From positions 1 to 24,013 of the forward strand of contig CACZOS010000025.1 in assembly GCA_902782815.1 (NCBI GenBank): a stretch of DNA of 24,013 nucleotides. Direction: 5' to 3'. This stretch comes from an uncultured Lachnospiraceae bacterium (GTDB lineage Bacteria > Bacillota > Clostridia > Lachnospirales > Lachnospiraceae). The notes beneath the pieces are model-generated. The model was not told where the DNA came from and made no database searches. It worked only from the letters and a program-made list of their open reading frames with translations. A program made the translations under genes and the position numbers. Of the stretch, positions 15,750-23,335 are shown piece by piece (position 1 is the first letter of the stretch; each line of letters opens with the position of its first letter).

Positions 15750-15800
15750 TGTGAGAGTGCAGAAGGCAGGAGATATGTTGTCCCCTGCCTTATCACATCA
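15747..15800 (+). other. Two-part hairpin between ftsL and the PBP gene
   Basis: The outer arms TGATGTGA (15747-15754) and TCACATCA (15793-15800) pair perfectly. The inner arms AAGGCAGG (15763-15770) and CCTGCCTT (15784-15791) also pair perfectly. An 8-base bulge separates them on one side and a single A on the other. The left arm includes the ftsL stop codon. No T-tract follows, so it is more likely a processing, stability or coupling element than a terminator. Confidence 0.6.
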
Positions 15801-15844
15801 GATGAGAATACAGAAGAATGATAAAGACGGAAACAGGTGGTTAG

Positions 15845-17851
15845 ATGGCAAAGACAGGAAAGAAGAAAGCGCGTCTGACAGAACAACTAAGAGGCAAACT
15901 GCTGATTACTTATCTGGTAATCATTTGCCTCTTTTTGCTGTTAGTGGGACAGCTTGTGGTCTGGTATATTTTAAAGGGTAAAGAATACAGCAACACGGTT
16001 CTGGGACAGCAGACGGACAGCAGCCAGGAAATACCCTACGAGCGGGGAAAGATATATGACCGGAATATGAATACTCTGGCGGGAAATGATACCTTCTACA
16101 CGCTGATCCTGGAGCCTAAGAATATCTACTCCGTGAGCAAGGAGGAAAAACGGCAGGCACACCTGGATGCCGATATTGAGCTCATCCATGAGTTTTTCGG
16201 TGTGGAGGAAGAGGAAACCAGGACCAGGATGGAACAAAACAAGAATTCCTATTATGTTCCGCTGAAATCCGGCCTCGTTTTCAAAGAGGTGGAAGATTTT
16301 CAGAAATTTCTGGAGGAATATGACCGCAGTCCCAAAGAGAGCGATTCGGCCGCGGTAAAGAGGAAGATCCGGCTGGCCAGAAATGTCAGAGGGATTAATT
16401 TCGAATCCTACTACAAAAGATCTTATCAGTATGATTCCCTGGCCTGCCACCTGATCGGCTTTACTTCTTCGGGGAATGTGGGAAACTGGGGGATCGAGCA
16501 GAGCTACAATTCTGTCTTAAACGGCACCAACGGCAGGACTTACTCTTATTTTGATCAGGATCTCACCCGGGAGGTTACCGTCAAGGAGGCGGTGGACGGG
16601 AACAGTGTGGTTTCCACCATCGACCTGCAGATCCAGCAGGTCATCGAGGAAAAACTGAAGGAATATGATAATACCATCGGATCCCTGGAGACCAGCATAC
16701 TTGTCATGGATCCCAATAACGGGGAAGTTCTGGCCATGGCCAGTTCAGACCCCTTTAACCTGAATGATCCCACAAACGACGTTTACCTTAATTTCAAGTT
16801 TTCCCAAAGCGAGATAGGGCAGATCGAAGCCTACACGAACCAGGTCCTGGAGAAGGAAGCCAGGGGAGAGAAGGTGGAGAAGGAGAAAGGAAAACTCACC
16901 AAATGGGATGCCCTGAGCAAGGTTTGGAGAAACCCTGTGATCAGTGATACCCATGAACCCGGTTCCACCTACAAACCCTTTACGGTCAGCGCCGGGCTTG
17001 AGAGCGGTGTCCTAAGCGGAAATGAAAACTATGTCTGCACCGGATCCCTCCATGTTTCCAACCGGAATATCGGATGTTCCCACGTTCATGGGAACATCAG
17101 CCTGAAACAGGCAGTGGCAGAATCCTGCAACGTGGCTATGATGAATATCGCCTTCAAAGAGGGAGCCGACCAGTTCTATTATTATCAGAATCTTTTTGGT
17201 TTCGGCCAGAAGACCGGCATTGACCTGCCCGGTGAGGCAGATACTTCCGGCCTGGTTTACTATGCTTCCAATTATGGGAATTCCACCTCTCTGGCCACCA
17301 ACGCCTTCGGTCAGAACTTTAACTGTACCATGATCGAGATGGCAGCCGGATTTTCCTCCCTGATCAATGGCGGGTATTACTATCAGCCGAGGGTGGTTAA
17401 GGAGATCCAGAACAACAGGGGCGATATTGTTGAGGTAAAGGAGAAGGAACTGCTGAGGCGGACCATCTCCGAGGCAACTTCCAAAAAGATGCGGACATAC
17501 CTGAAGGAAACCGTGAAATCCGGAACCGGTACCAGGGCGCAGATTGACGGATATTCCATCGGGGGAAAAACGGGTACTGCGGAGAAACTTCCCAGGAACA
17601 AAAAGGATTATTACATTTCCTTTATCGGCTTTGCCCCGGCGGAAAAGCCGGAGGTCCTCATCTATGTGACCATTGACCAGCCCTATGTGGAACATCAGGA
17701 CAACGCCAGGCTTGCCGTGGGTCTGGAGAGGGAGTGTATGAAAGGTATTCTGGATATCCTGGGGATAGAACCTACGGAGAAAACATCCTCCGGTCCCGGA
17801 CCTAAAGAGTATTATCTTGACGAGTTTACCAAGAAAAAGAAGAAAAAATAA
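15845..17851 (+). CDS. Class B penicillin-binding protein (FtsI/PBP2B/SpoVD family transpeptidase)
   Basis: This D,D-transpeptidase cross-links septal peptidoglycan outside the membrane. An N-terminal basic stretch leads into one membrane segment (about 18-44), then the dimerisation domain with the YERGKIYDRN motif. The catalytic triad motifs are STYK (374-377), SCN (427-429) and KTG (575-577). The length of 668 is normal, but there is no C-terminal PASTA domain, unlike SpoVD and several PBP2B/PBP2x proteins. The protein ends in a flexible linker and six lysines. An AGGTGG ribosome site precedes the ATG. It lies between ftsL and mraY, so a division role is favoured; a sporulation-specific role cannot be excluded by sequence alone. 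Confidence 0.92.
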   Translation: MAKTGKKKARLTEQLRGKLLITYLVIICLFLLLVGQLVVWYILKGKEYSNTVLGQQTDSSQEIPYERGKIYDRNMNTLAGNDTFYTLILEPKNIYSVSKEEKRQAHLDADIELIHEFFGVEEEETRTRMEQNKNSYYVPLKSGLVFKEVEDFQKFLEEYDRSPKESDSAAVKRKIRLARNVRGINFESYYKRSYQYDSLACHLIGFTSSGNVGNWGIEQSYNSVLNGTNGRTYSYFDQDLTREVTVKEAVDGNSVVSTIDLQIQQVIEEKLKEYDNTIGSLETSILVMDPNNGEVLAMASSDPFNLNDPTNDVYLNFKFSQSEIGQIEAYTNQVLEKEARGEKVEKEKGKLTKWDALSKVWRNPVISDTHEPGSTYKPFTVSAGLESGVLSGNENYVCTGSLHVSNRNIGCSHVHGNISLKQAVAESCNVAMMNIAFKEGADQFYYYQNLFGFGQKTGIDLPGEADTSGLVYYASNYGNSTSLATNAFGQNFNCTMIEMAAGFSSLINGGYYYQPRVVKEIQNNRGDIVEVKEKELLRRTISEATSKKMRTYLKETVKSGTGTRAQIDGYSIGGKTGTAEKLPRNKKDYYISFIGFAPAEKPEVLIYVTIDQPYVEHQDNARLAVGLERECMKGILDILGIEPTEKTSSGPGPKEYYLDEFTKKKKKK

Positions 17852-17871
17852 TGGAAAACAATAATCTTCCA

Positions 17872-17900
17872 TTGATTAAATCAGGATGTCGGATTATACT
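17872..17900 (+). promoter_or_regulatory. Internal promoter before mraY
   Basis: TTGATT (17872-17877), 17 bases, TATACT (17895-17900), in the 95-base gap between the PBP gene and mraY. It would start transcription near 17907, about 30 bases before the mraY ribosome site, giving mraY and downstream genes a source outside MraZ control. Confidence 0.65.
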
Positions 17901-17946
17901 TACTAGGAATGTAAAAAGGATATTGTGACTGATATGGAGGATAATT

Positions 17947-18900
17947 ATGTACTATGATATTGCAGTTCCCGCCCTGATCGCTTTTGTTGTGACCCAGATC
18001 CTGGGGCCGGGGATGCTTTCCTTTCTGCATAGATTGAAATTCGGCCAGTATATACGTGAGGAGGGACCCAAGTCCCACCAGAAAAAATCGGGGACGCCAA
18101 CCATGGGAGGAGTACTCTTTCTGACGGGTCTGCTTGTGGGATGTCTTTTTTTCTTCCCATCTCACCCGGGAACGATCCCCGTTGTTTTAGTGACTTTCGG
18201 CTTTGCCCTCATCGGGTTTATGGATGACTTTATCAAGGTGGTCATGAAAAGAAATCTGGGTCTGACCGAGAAACAGAAATTTTTCGGCCAGTTCCTTGTG
18301 GCGGCGGCTTTTGCCTTCTATATGGTGAAATTCTCCGGCATGGGAACGGATATGATCATCCCCTTTACCCATGGAAAGACAGTGGATCTGGGAATCCTTT
18401 ACATCCCCTTTCTGCTTTTTGTGATCCTGGGTACGGTCAACGGTTCCAATTTCACCGACGGCCTGGACGGACTTGCTTCCAGTGTAACTGCGGTGATCGC
18501 CGTTTTTCTCACTGTGATAAGCGCCAGTCAGGGACTGGGGCTGGAACCGGTTACCGGAGCCATGCTTGGAGCCCTTCTGGGGTTCTTATGCTTTAATACC
18601 AACCCGGCCAAAGTGTTTATGGGGGACACAGGATCTCTGGCACTGGGAGGATTTGTGGCCTCAGTTTCCTTTATGCTGAAGATACCCCTTTTTCTTCCTT
18701 TCATCGCCTTTATCTATTTTATAGAGGTTCTTTCGGTGATCATTCAGGTTGCCCATTATAAAAGAACGAAAAAACGTGTTTTCAGAATGGCACCCATCCA
18801 TCATCATTTTGAGTTGGGAGGATGGCCGGAGACCAAGGTTGTCTCCATGTTTATGATCACTACAGCAGTACTTTGTCTGATCGGAATGCTCGCCTATTAG
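17947..18900 (+). CDS. mraY: Phospho-N-acetylmuramoyl-pentapeptide transferase (lipid I synthase)
   Basis: This polytopic membrane enzyme joins UDP-MurNAc-pentapeptide to undecaprenyl phosphate, forming lipid I. Conserved cytoplasmic loops are visible: EGPKSHQKKSGTPTMGG, the Asp pair D93-D94 in FMDDFIK, NFTDGLDGLAS with Asp171 and Asp174, VFMGDTGS with Asp227, and PIHHHFELGG (histidine loop). About ten membrane segments fit the 317-residue length. TGGAGG precedes the ATG at good distance. A terminator-like hairpin overlaps its stop codon. murD follows, though murF, which often sits before mraY, is absent. Confidence 0.97.
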   Translation: MYYDIAVPALIAFVVTQILGPGMLSFLHRLKFGQYIREEGPKSHQKKSGTPTMGGVLFLTGLLVGCLFFFPSHPGTIPVVLVTFGFALIGFMDDFIKVVMKRNLGLTEKQKFFGQFLVAAAFAFYMVKFSGMGTDMIIPFTHGKTVDLGILYIPFLLFVILGTVNGSNFTDGLDGLASSVTAVIAVFLTVISASQGLGLEPVTGAMLGALLGFLCFNTNPAKVFMGDTGSLALGGFVASVSFMLKIPLFLPFIAFIYFIEVLSVIIQVAHYKRTKKRVFRMAPIHHHFELGGWPETKVVSMFMITTAVLCLIGMLAY

Positions 18901-18915
18901 GAGCATTCCCTTTTT
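18883..18915 (+). terminator. Terminator-like hairpin overlapping the mraY stop
   Basis: GGAATGCTC (18883-18891, within mraY) pairs perfectly with GAGCATTCC (18901-18909) and is followed by C and five T residues. Because the left arm and the TAG stop lie in the stem-loop, ribosomes finishing mraY would melt it. It could therefore reduce murD transcription when mraY translation is poor. The short T-tract suggests partial termination. Confidence 0.55.
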
Positions 18916-18946
18916 GCGCGATAAGGGAAGACAGGGGAAGAGTGTT

Positions 18947-18970
18947 CTCCTCTGCCTGATTCGTGAGGAG
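18947..18970 (+). promoter_or_regulatory. Hairpin that can mask the murD ribosome site
   Basis: CTCCTC (18947-18952) is complementary to GAGGAG (18965-18970), the core of the murD Shine-Dalgarno sequence, across a 12-base loop. Six perfect pairs are modest; the effect on translation is an inference. Confidence 0.35.
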
Positions 18971-18979
18971 GTTATGAAA

Positions 18980-20344
18980 ATGGATCTGTCCAACAAGAAA
19001 ATACTGATTGCCGGAGCGGGAGTCAGCGGAATAGGAGCCGCAAAGCTTCTGACACGCGCCGGTCTGCCTGCCGCCATTTATGACGGAAATACCGCACTGG
19101 ATACGGATAAGATCAGACAGCAGTTTCCCGAAAATGCCTGCCTGAGTTTTGTTCTGGGGGAGGAGGATCCCTACCTGGCTGATGAATATGATCTCCTGGT
19201 CCTGTCTCCGGGTATCCCGGCAGATCATACCATCGCCAGAATCTTTTATGAGAAGGATAAGCCTGTTTGGGGAGAGATTGAGCTGGCCTATCATTTTGCC
19301 AGGGGGAAAATTGCCGCCATCACCGGCACAAACGGCAAGACAACCACAACAGCCCTGGTGGGAGAAATCCTCAGGGAGCATTATTCTTCCGTTTTTGTGG
19401 TGGGAAACATCGGTATTCCTTTTACCGGTGTGGCATTGGATACAAGGGATGATTCCGTGATCGTCGCGGAGATCAGCAGTTTTCAGCTGGAGACCACCGT
19501 GGATTTCAAACCGGAAGTCAGTGCTGTCCTGAATCTGACTCCGGACCACCTGGACCGTCACGGGACCATGGAGGTCTATGGGGATACCAAGCTTGCTATC
19601 TCCCGGAAACAGACCGGGGACAACGTGATCCTTTTAAATGCGGATGACACCCTTACCCGGGCTATGGCCGATAAGACAAATGCCCGGCCGGTGATGTTCA
19701 GCCGGAGACAGGACCTGGAGGAGGGAATCCTGCTGAAGGATCGGACCTACATCATCCGGGAAGAGGGCAGGGATATTCCTGTGTGCAAAATACAGGAGAC
19801 CAGACTGCTGGGAAGCCACAACCAGGAAAACATTCTGGCTGCCATCGGGATATCCTATTATATGGGGGTACCTGTGGAGGCCATCCGCAGGGGTGTGATG
19901 GCATTTACCGCAGTGGAACACCGGATCGAATACGTGGATACCGTGGATGGCGTGGACTATTACAATGATTCCAAAGGAACTAACCCCGATGCTGCCATCA
20001 AGGGTATCCGTGCTATGGAAAAACCCACTGTCCTCCTGGGAGGGGGCTATGATAAAAAGAACTCCTACGATGAATGGATAGAGGCCTTCGATGGTAAAGT
20101 CAAATGTCTGATCGTCATGGGAGCCACAGCTGACGCCATAGCGGAAACAGCCAAAAAACACGGCTTTTCACCGGTGATCCATGCCGGCACCTTCGAGGAG
20201 GCCATGGAGATTGCCAGACAAAAGGCGGAAGCGGGAGATGCTGTCCTCCTGTCACCGGCATGTGCCAGCTGGGGCATGTTCAAGAATTATGAAGTTCGTG
20301 GAAGGACATTTAAGGAAATCGTCCGCCGCTTTAAAGAAAGATAG
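18980..20344 (+). CDS. murD: UDP-N-acetylmuramoyl-L-alanine:D-glutamate ligase
   Basis: This cytoplasmic ATP-dependent ligase adds D-glutamate to UDP-MurNAc-L-Ala. It shows the N-terminal nucleotide fold GAGVSGIGAA, SPGIP (76-80), the ATP loop GTNGKTTT (116-123), NLTPDHLDRH with the Mur-ligase histidine region, and the third-domain motifs YYNDSKGTNPDA and LLSPACASWGMF. The length of 454 is typical. I chose ATG 18980, eight bases after GGAGG; ATG 18974 is only two or three bases from that site and an upstream TTG would add unrelated sequence. divIB follows after 29 bases, skipping ftsW and murG, which normally intervene. Confidence 0.96.
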   Translation: MDLSNKKILIAGAGVSGIGAAKLLTRAGLPAAIYDGNTALDTDKIRQQFPENACLSFVLGEEDPYLADEYDLLVLSPGIPADHTIARIFYEKDKPVWGEIELAYHFARGKIAAITGTNGKTTTTALVGEILREHYSSVFVVGNIGIPFTGVALDTRDDSVIVAEISSFQLETTVDFKPEVSAVLNLTPDHLDRHGTMEVYGDTKLAISRKQTGDNVILLNADDTLTRAMADKTNARPVMFSRRQDLEEGILLKDRTYIIREEGRDIPVCKIQETRLLGSHNQENILAAIGISYYMGVPVEAIRRGVMAFTAVEHRIEYVDTVDGVDYYNDSKGTNPDAAIKGIRAMEKPTVLLGGGYDKKNSYDEWIEAFDGKVKCLIVMGATADAIAETAKKHGFSPVIHAGTFEEAMEIARQKAEAGDAVLLSPACASWGMFKNYEVRGRTFKEIVRRFKER

Positions 20345-20373
20345 TTTTCCCTGTACCCTGCAGGAGGGGACGT

Positions 20374-21132
20374 ATGAATAACAGCCGCAGGTTTGCCCTG
20401 GTAAAAAGGAGAAAAAACCGAAAATTTCATAAACTGCTTGTCCTCTTGCTTCTTATTCTGCTCCTGGGCGGGGGTACGTTTTTTGTCATCCGGGAGTTCT
20501 CTCTTGAGGGGATCGAAGTGGCAGACAATATTACCTACTCCCAGGAAGAGGTGATCTCCGCCATAAGGAGTGATCATTATGTGGACAATACCCTGGCCAT
20601 GATCGCCATAAACAAGCTGTTGGGAGATACCTATCTGCCCTTTATTGAATCGGCCTCCATGTCCTTTGACCGGCCACATATCCTGAAGGTAAAGATCAAG
20701 GAGAAGATCCGGGCGGGAGTTTTCCAGTATATGGATCGAAATGTCTATTTTGACTCCGATGGGATTGCCCAGGAGAGCAGGAACATGCTATTCAGTTCAG
20801 TTCCTGTTGTGACGGGAGTAAGGTTTGACAAACTGGTGCTGGGAGAGAAAATCCCGGTGGACGGGAACTATTTTGACACCATTGTGCTGATCACGAAAAA
20901 GATCAGCTCCTACAACCTCAATGTTTCGCGGATACATTTCGAGAGCGAGAACGATATTTATCTGGTTTCCGGAAGATACCAGATTTATCTGGGCGGAACC
21001 CAGTATCTGGAGACAAAAATGTCCAAAATATCAGAAATCCTGAAGTCAGTTTCCCAGAAAAGCGACTCGGGGATCATCGATATGCATCTGTTTACGGACG
21101 GGAAAGACATCATCACTTTCAAGGAAAAATGA
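20374..21132 (+). CDS. ftsQ: Cell division protein DivIB/FtsQ
   Basis: This bitopic divisome protein forms a complex with FtsL and DivIC. A short basic tail (KRRKNRK) is followed by one Leu-rich membrane segment (about 20-38). The external POTRA domain starts with the usual FSLEGIEVADNITYSQEEV pattern, and the beta domain includes RNVYFDSDGIAQ, PVVTGVRF and the LGGTQYLETKMSKI strand near the end, all typical of FtsQ/DivIB. The length of 252 is normal. GGAGGGG precedes the ATG. It lies between murD and ftsZ, and ftsA is missing from the usual ftsQ-ftsA-ftsZ order, as is common in Lachnospiraceae-type clusters. Confidence 0.9.
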   Translation: MNNSRRFALVKRRKNRKFHKLLVLLLLILLLGGGTFFVIREFSLEGIEVADNITYSQEEVISAIRSDHYVDNTLAMIAINKLLGDTYLPFIESASMSFDRPHILKVKIKEKIRAGVFQYMDRNVYFDSDGIAQESRNMLFSSVPVVTGVRFDKLVLGEKIPVDGNYFDTIVLITKKISSYNLNVSRIHFESENDIYLVSGRYQIYLGGTQYLETKMSKISEILKSVSQKSDSGIIDMHLFTDGKDIITFKEK

Positions 21133-21169
21133 AAGGCCGGATTCCACAGGAAAAAGTCAAAAAATGTTA

Positions 21170-21203
21170 TTGATTATTTAGGGAAAAGACTTTATTATAT
21201 AAT
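21170..21203 (+). promoter_or_regulatory. Probable ftsZ promoter region
   Basis: The 121-base A/T-rich gap before ftsZ contains TTGATT (21170-21175) followed after 17 bases by TATTAT (21193-21198). A perfect TATAAT (21198-21203) overlaps its end but has no good -35 at the right distance. An ftsZ-specific promoter is likely; which -10 is used is uncertain. Confidence 0.6.
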
Positions 21204-21253
21204 TTAGGAAATTATTTGTTTATCAGAATTTTACATATGAGGAGGAAAAAACC

Positions 21254-22417
21254 TTGCTGGAAATTATGTCAAACGAGGAACTTGCCCAGGCAAAGATTTT
21301 GGTAATCGGAGTCGGTGGCGCCGGCAACAATGCTGTCAATCGAATGGTAGATGAAGCAATCGAGGGCGTTGAACTTATCGGTGTGAACACGGATAAGCTT
21401 ACCCTGGATCTCTGCAAAGCTGCCACACGTGTACAGATCGGTGAGAAACTGACCAAGGGTCTCGGTGCCGGGGCCAAGCCGGAGATCGGTGAGATGGCAG
21501 TTGAGGAGAGCAGAGAAGAGATCACAGCCTTAATGAAGGATGTGGACATGGTATTTGTCACCTGCGGTATGGGCGGCGGTACCGGAACAGGAGCTGCTCC
21601 CATCGTGGCACAGATCGCAAAAGATCTGGGTATCCTCACTGTGGGCGTAGTGACCAAGCCCTTTACTTTCGAAGGCAAACCGCGTATGAATAATGCGCTT
21701 CGCGGAATTGACCGGCTGAAAGACAGTGTTGACACGCTGATCGTTATTCCCAATGATAAACTTCTCGAGATCTGTGATAAAAGAACATCCATCAAAGATG
21801 CTTTTATGAAAGCGGACGAAGTACTTCAGCAAGGTGTACAGGGTATTACCGATCTGATCTTTAAACCCGGTCTGATCAATCTTGATTTCGCTGATATCCA
21901 GACAGTTATGCGTGATAAAGGCATCGCCCACATCGGTATCGGAACCGGAAGCGGCGAAGAAAAGGCTGTGGATGCCATCAAGAAAGCCATGGAGAGTCCT
22001 CTTCTGGAGACTACCGTGGAAGGCGCTACGGATATCATCATCAACTTTGCCGGTGACGTGGGTATCCAGGAAGTTTATGAAGCTGTTTCCTATCTCACAG
22101 AGGAAGCCGGAGATGAGGCAAATATTATTTTCGGAAATGTGGACAGTGATGATGTGGGAGAGGACCAGGTCAGCATTACTATTATTGCCACAGGTCTTCA
22201 GTATGACGGCCCCGGTAACGGACGCAGCTTTGTGAATAATCAGGATGCCGCGGTACGTTCTTCCAGAACCGCCGCTTCACCTGCTCCCGGTGCAGGTCCT
22301 GCCTTCACCTCCAGAGACACGATCCAGAATCCCAGGAAATATGCGGACCGTTCTTCAGCGTCCGATCTTAACATGGAGATCAAGATTCCTGAGTTTCTCC
22401 AGAAAAGAGAGAGATGA
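21254..22417 (+). CDS. ftsZ: Cell division GTPase FtsZ
   Basis: This tubulin-like GTPase forms the Z ring. The N-terminal fold starts [17 protein letters not shown], the GTP loop GGGTGTG is at 107-113 and the T7 catalytic loop NLDFAD is at 209-214. A variable linker leads to the conserved C-terminal peptide [11 protein letters not shown], the docking site for membrane anchors such as SepF or FtsA. The start is TTG 21254, placed eight bases after GGAGG (21241-21245); it gives MLEI, the usual beginning in related clostridia, while the next ATG (21266) is 20 bases from the ribosome site. The length is 387. Base and codon use match the neighbours. Confidence 0.97.
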   Translation: MLEIMSNEELAQAKILVIGVGGAGNNAVNRMVDEAIEGVELIGVNTDKLTLDLCKAATRVQIGEKLTKGLGAGAKPEIGEMAVEESREEITALMKDVDMVFVTCGMGGGTGTGAAPIVAQIAKDLGILTVGVVTKPFTFEGKPRMNNALRGIDRLKDSVDTLIVIPNDKLLEICDKRTSIKDAFMKADEVLQQGVQGITDLIFKPGLINLDFADIQTVMRDKGIAHIGIGTGSGEEKAVDAIKKAMESPLLETTVEGATDIIINFAGDVGIQEVYEAVSYLTEEAGDEANIIFGNVDSDDVGEDQVSITIIATGLQYDGPGNGRSFVNNQDAAVRSSRTAASPAPGAGPAFTSRDTIQNPRKYADRSSASDLNMEIKIPEFLQKRER

Positions 22418-22449
22418 TCAGAATTTCCGGTAGTTGACGGGGTGACAGT

Positions 22450-23244
22450 ATGGTAGCTGAGATTATTTGTGTCGGAACTGAATTACTATTAGGGGACATT
22501 GTTAATACCAATGCTCAGTATTTATCCAAAGAACTGGCGAGGCTGGGTATCGATCTCTATTTCCAGACCACGGTCGGTGATAATCACGACCGTGTCCGTA
22601 CCGCGATTGATCAGGCATTCTCCCGTGCGGATCTCGTTATCCTGACAGGGGGGCTCGGTCCCACAAAGGATGACCTGACCAAATCTGCCGCGGCAGCGTA
22701 TTTCGGAAAGAAGCTGGTCTTCAATGAGCAGGCTTATGATCATGTGAAGAAGAAACTGGATTCCTACGGCATCCATCAGGTGACAGACAGCCAGAAGACA
22801 CAGGCCATGGTACCCGAGGGAGCAGCTGTTATCATGAATCCGGAAGGTCTTGCCCCCGGAATCATCATGGCAGAAGGTGACAAGGTTATGATCCTTCTTC
22901 CCGGTCCTCCCAAAGAGATGAAATCGATCTTTGAGAAATGCAGGGATCTCTTTATCTCCAAGCTGACCAACAGAGTGATCGTATCCATCAATATCAAGTG
23001 CAAGGGGCCTGATGAGCTTCCGCTCTCCGAGATCGGAGAATCTCCCATTGCTGATCTTCTGGGGGACATCCTGGATAAGGACAATCCTTCGGTAGCCACC
23101 TACAGCAAGGAGGACGGTGTGCTGATCCGTGTGACTGCTTCCGGCAGGAACAGGGAAGAGGCTTTGACTATCATGAAGCCGGTGGTCATGGAGATCGCGG
23201 ATATACTGAAGGATAAGATTGCCTGGGTTAAAGAAGCGGATTAA
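22450..23244 (+). CDS. CinA-like protein, N-terminal molybdopterin-binding-type domain only
   Basis: This is the COG1058 part of CinA. The nucleotide-binding fold has GTELLLGDIVNTNAQYL, GGLGPTKDD (67-75) and LLPGPPKEM, followed by the middle domain ending near residue 255. Full CinA proteins run to about 410 residues with a C-terminal PncC-type nicotinamide-nucleotide amidase beginning with an ATAESCTGG motif. Here the reading stops at residue 264, and the next 90 bases are a terminator rather than coding sequence, so the amidase is absent rather than frameshifted. The remaining part could act as an ADP-ribose pyrophosphatase-like enzyme, as in some CinA proteins; that is inference. GGGGTGA precedes the ATG, 32 bases after ftsZ. 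Confidence 0.85.
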   Translation: MVAEIICVGTELLLGDIVNTNAQYLSKELARLGIDLYFQTTVGDNHDRVRTAIDQAFSRADLVILTGGLGPTKDDLTKSAAAAYFGKKLVFNEQAYDHVKKKLDSYGIHQVTDSQKTQAMVPEGAAVIMNPEGLAPGIIMAEGDKVMILLPGPPKEMKSIFEKCRDLFISKLTNRVIVSINIKCKGPDELPLSEIGESPIADLLGDILDKDNPSVATYSKEDGVLIRVTASGRNREEALTIMKPVVMEIADILKDKIAWVKEAD

Positions 23245-23269
23245 AGCTTGCTGAACACTGACAGACTTT

Positions 23270-23315
23270 AAGGACAGAGGTATTATTTCGATAATATATC
23301 TGTCCTTCTTTTTTT
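23270..23315 (+). terminator. Intrinsic terminator after the cinA-like gene
   Basis: AAGGACAGA (23270-23278) pairs with TCTGTCCTT (23299-23307). An inner GTATTAT/ATAATAT stem closes on a TTCG tetraloop, and seven T residues follow one C (23309-23315). It ends the dcw-associated transcription unit just before the GreA-family gene. Confidence 0.93.
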
Positions 23316-23335
23316 CCGAAGAGAGGTAAACCGAT

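Noticed and set aside
23245..23335. Frameshifted remainder of the CinA C-terminal domain
   Set aside because: The sequence after the stop is a terminator and the next gene's ribosome site; no frame shows the expected amidase motif.
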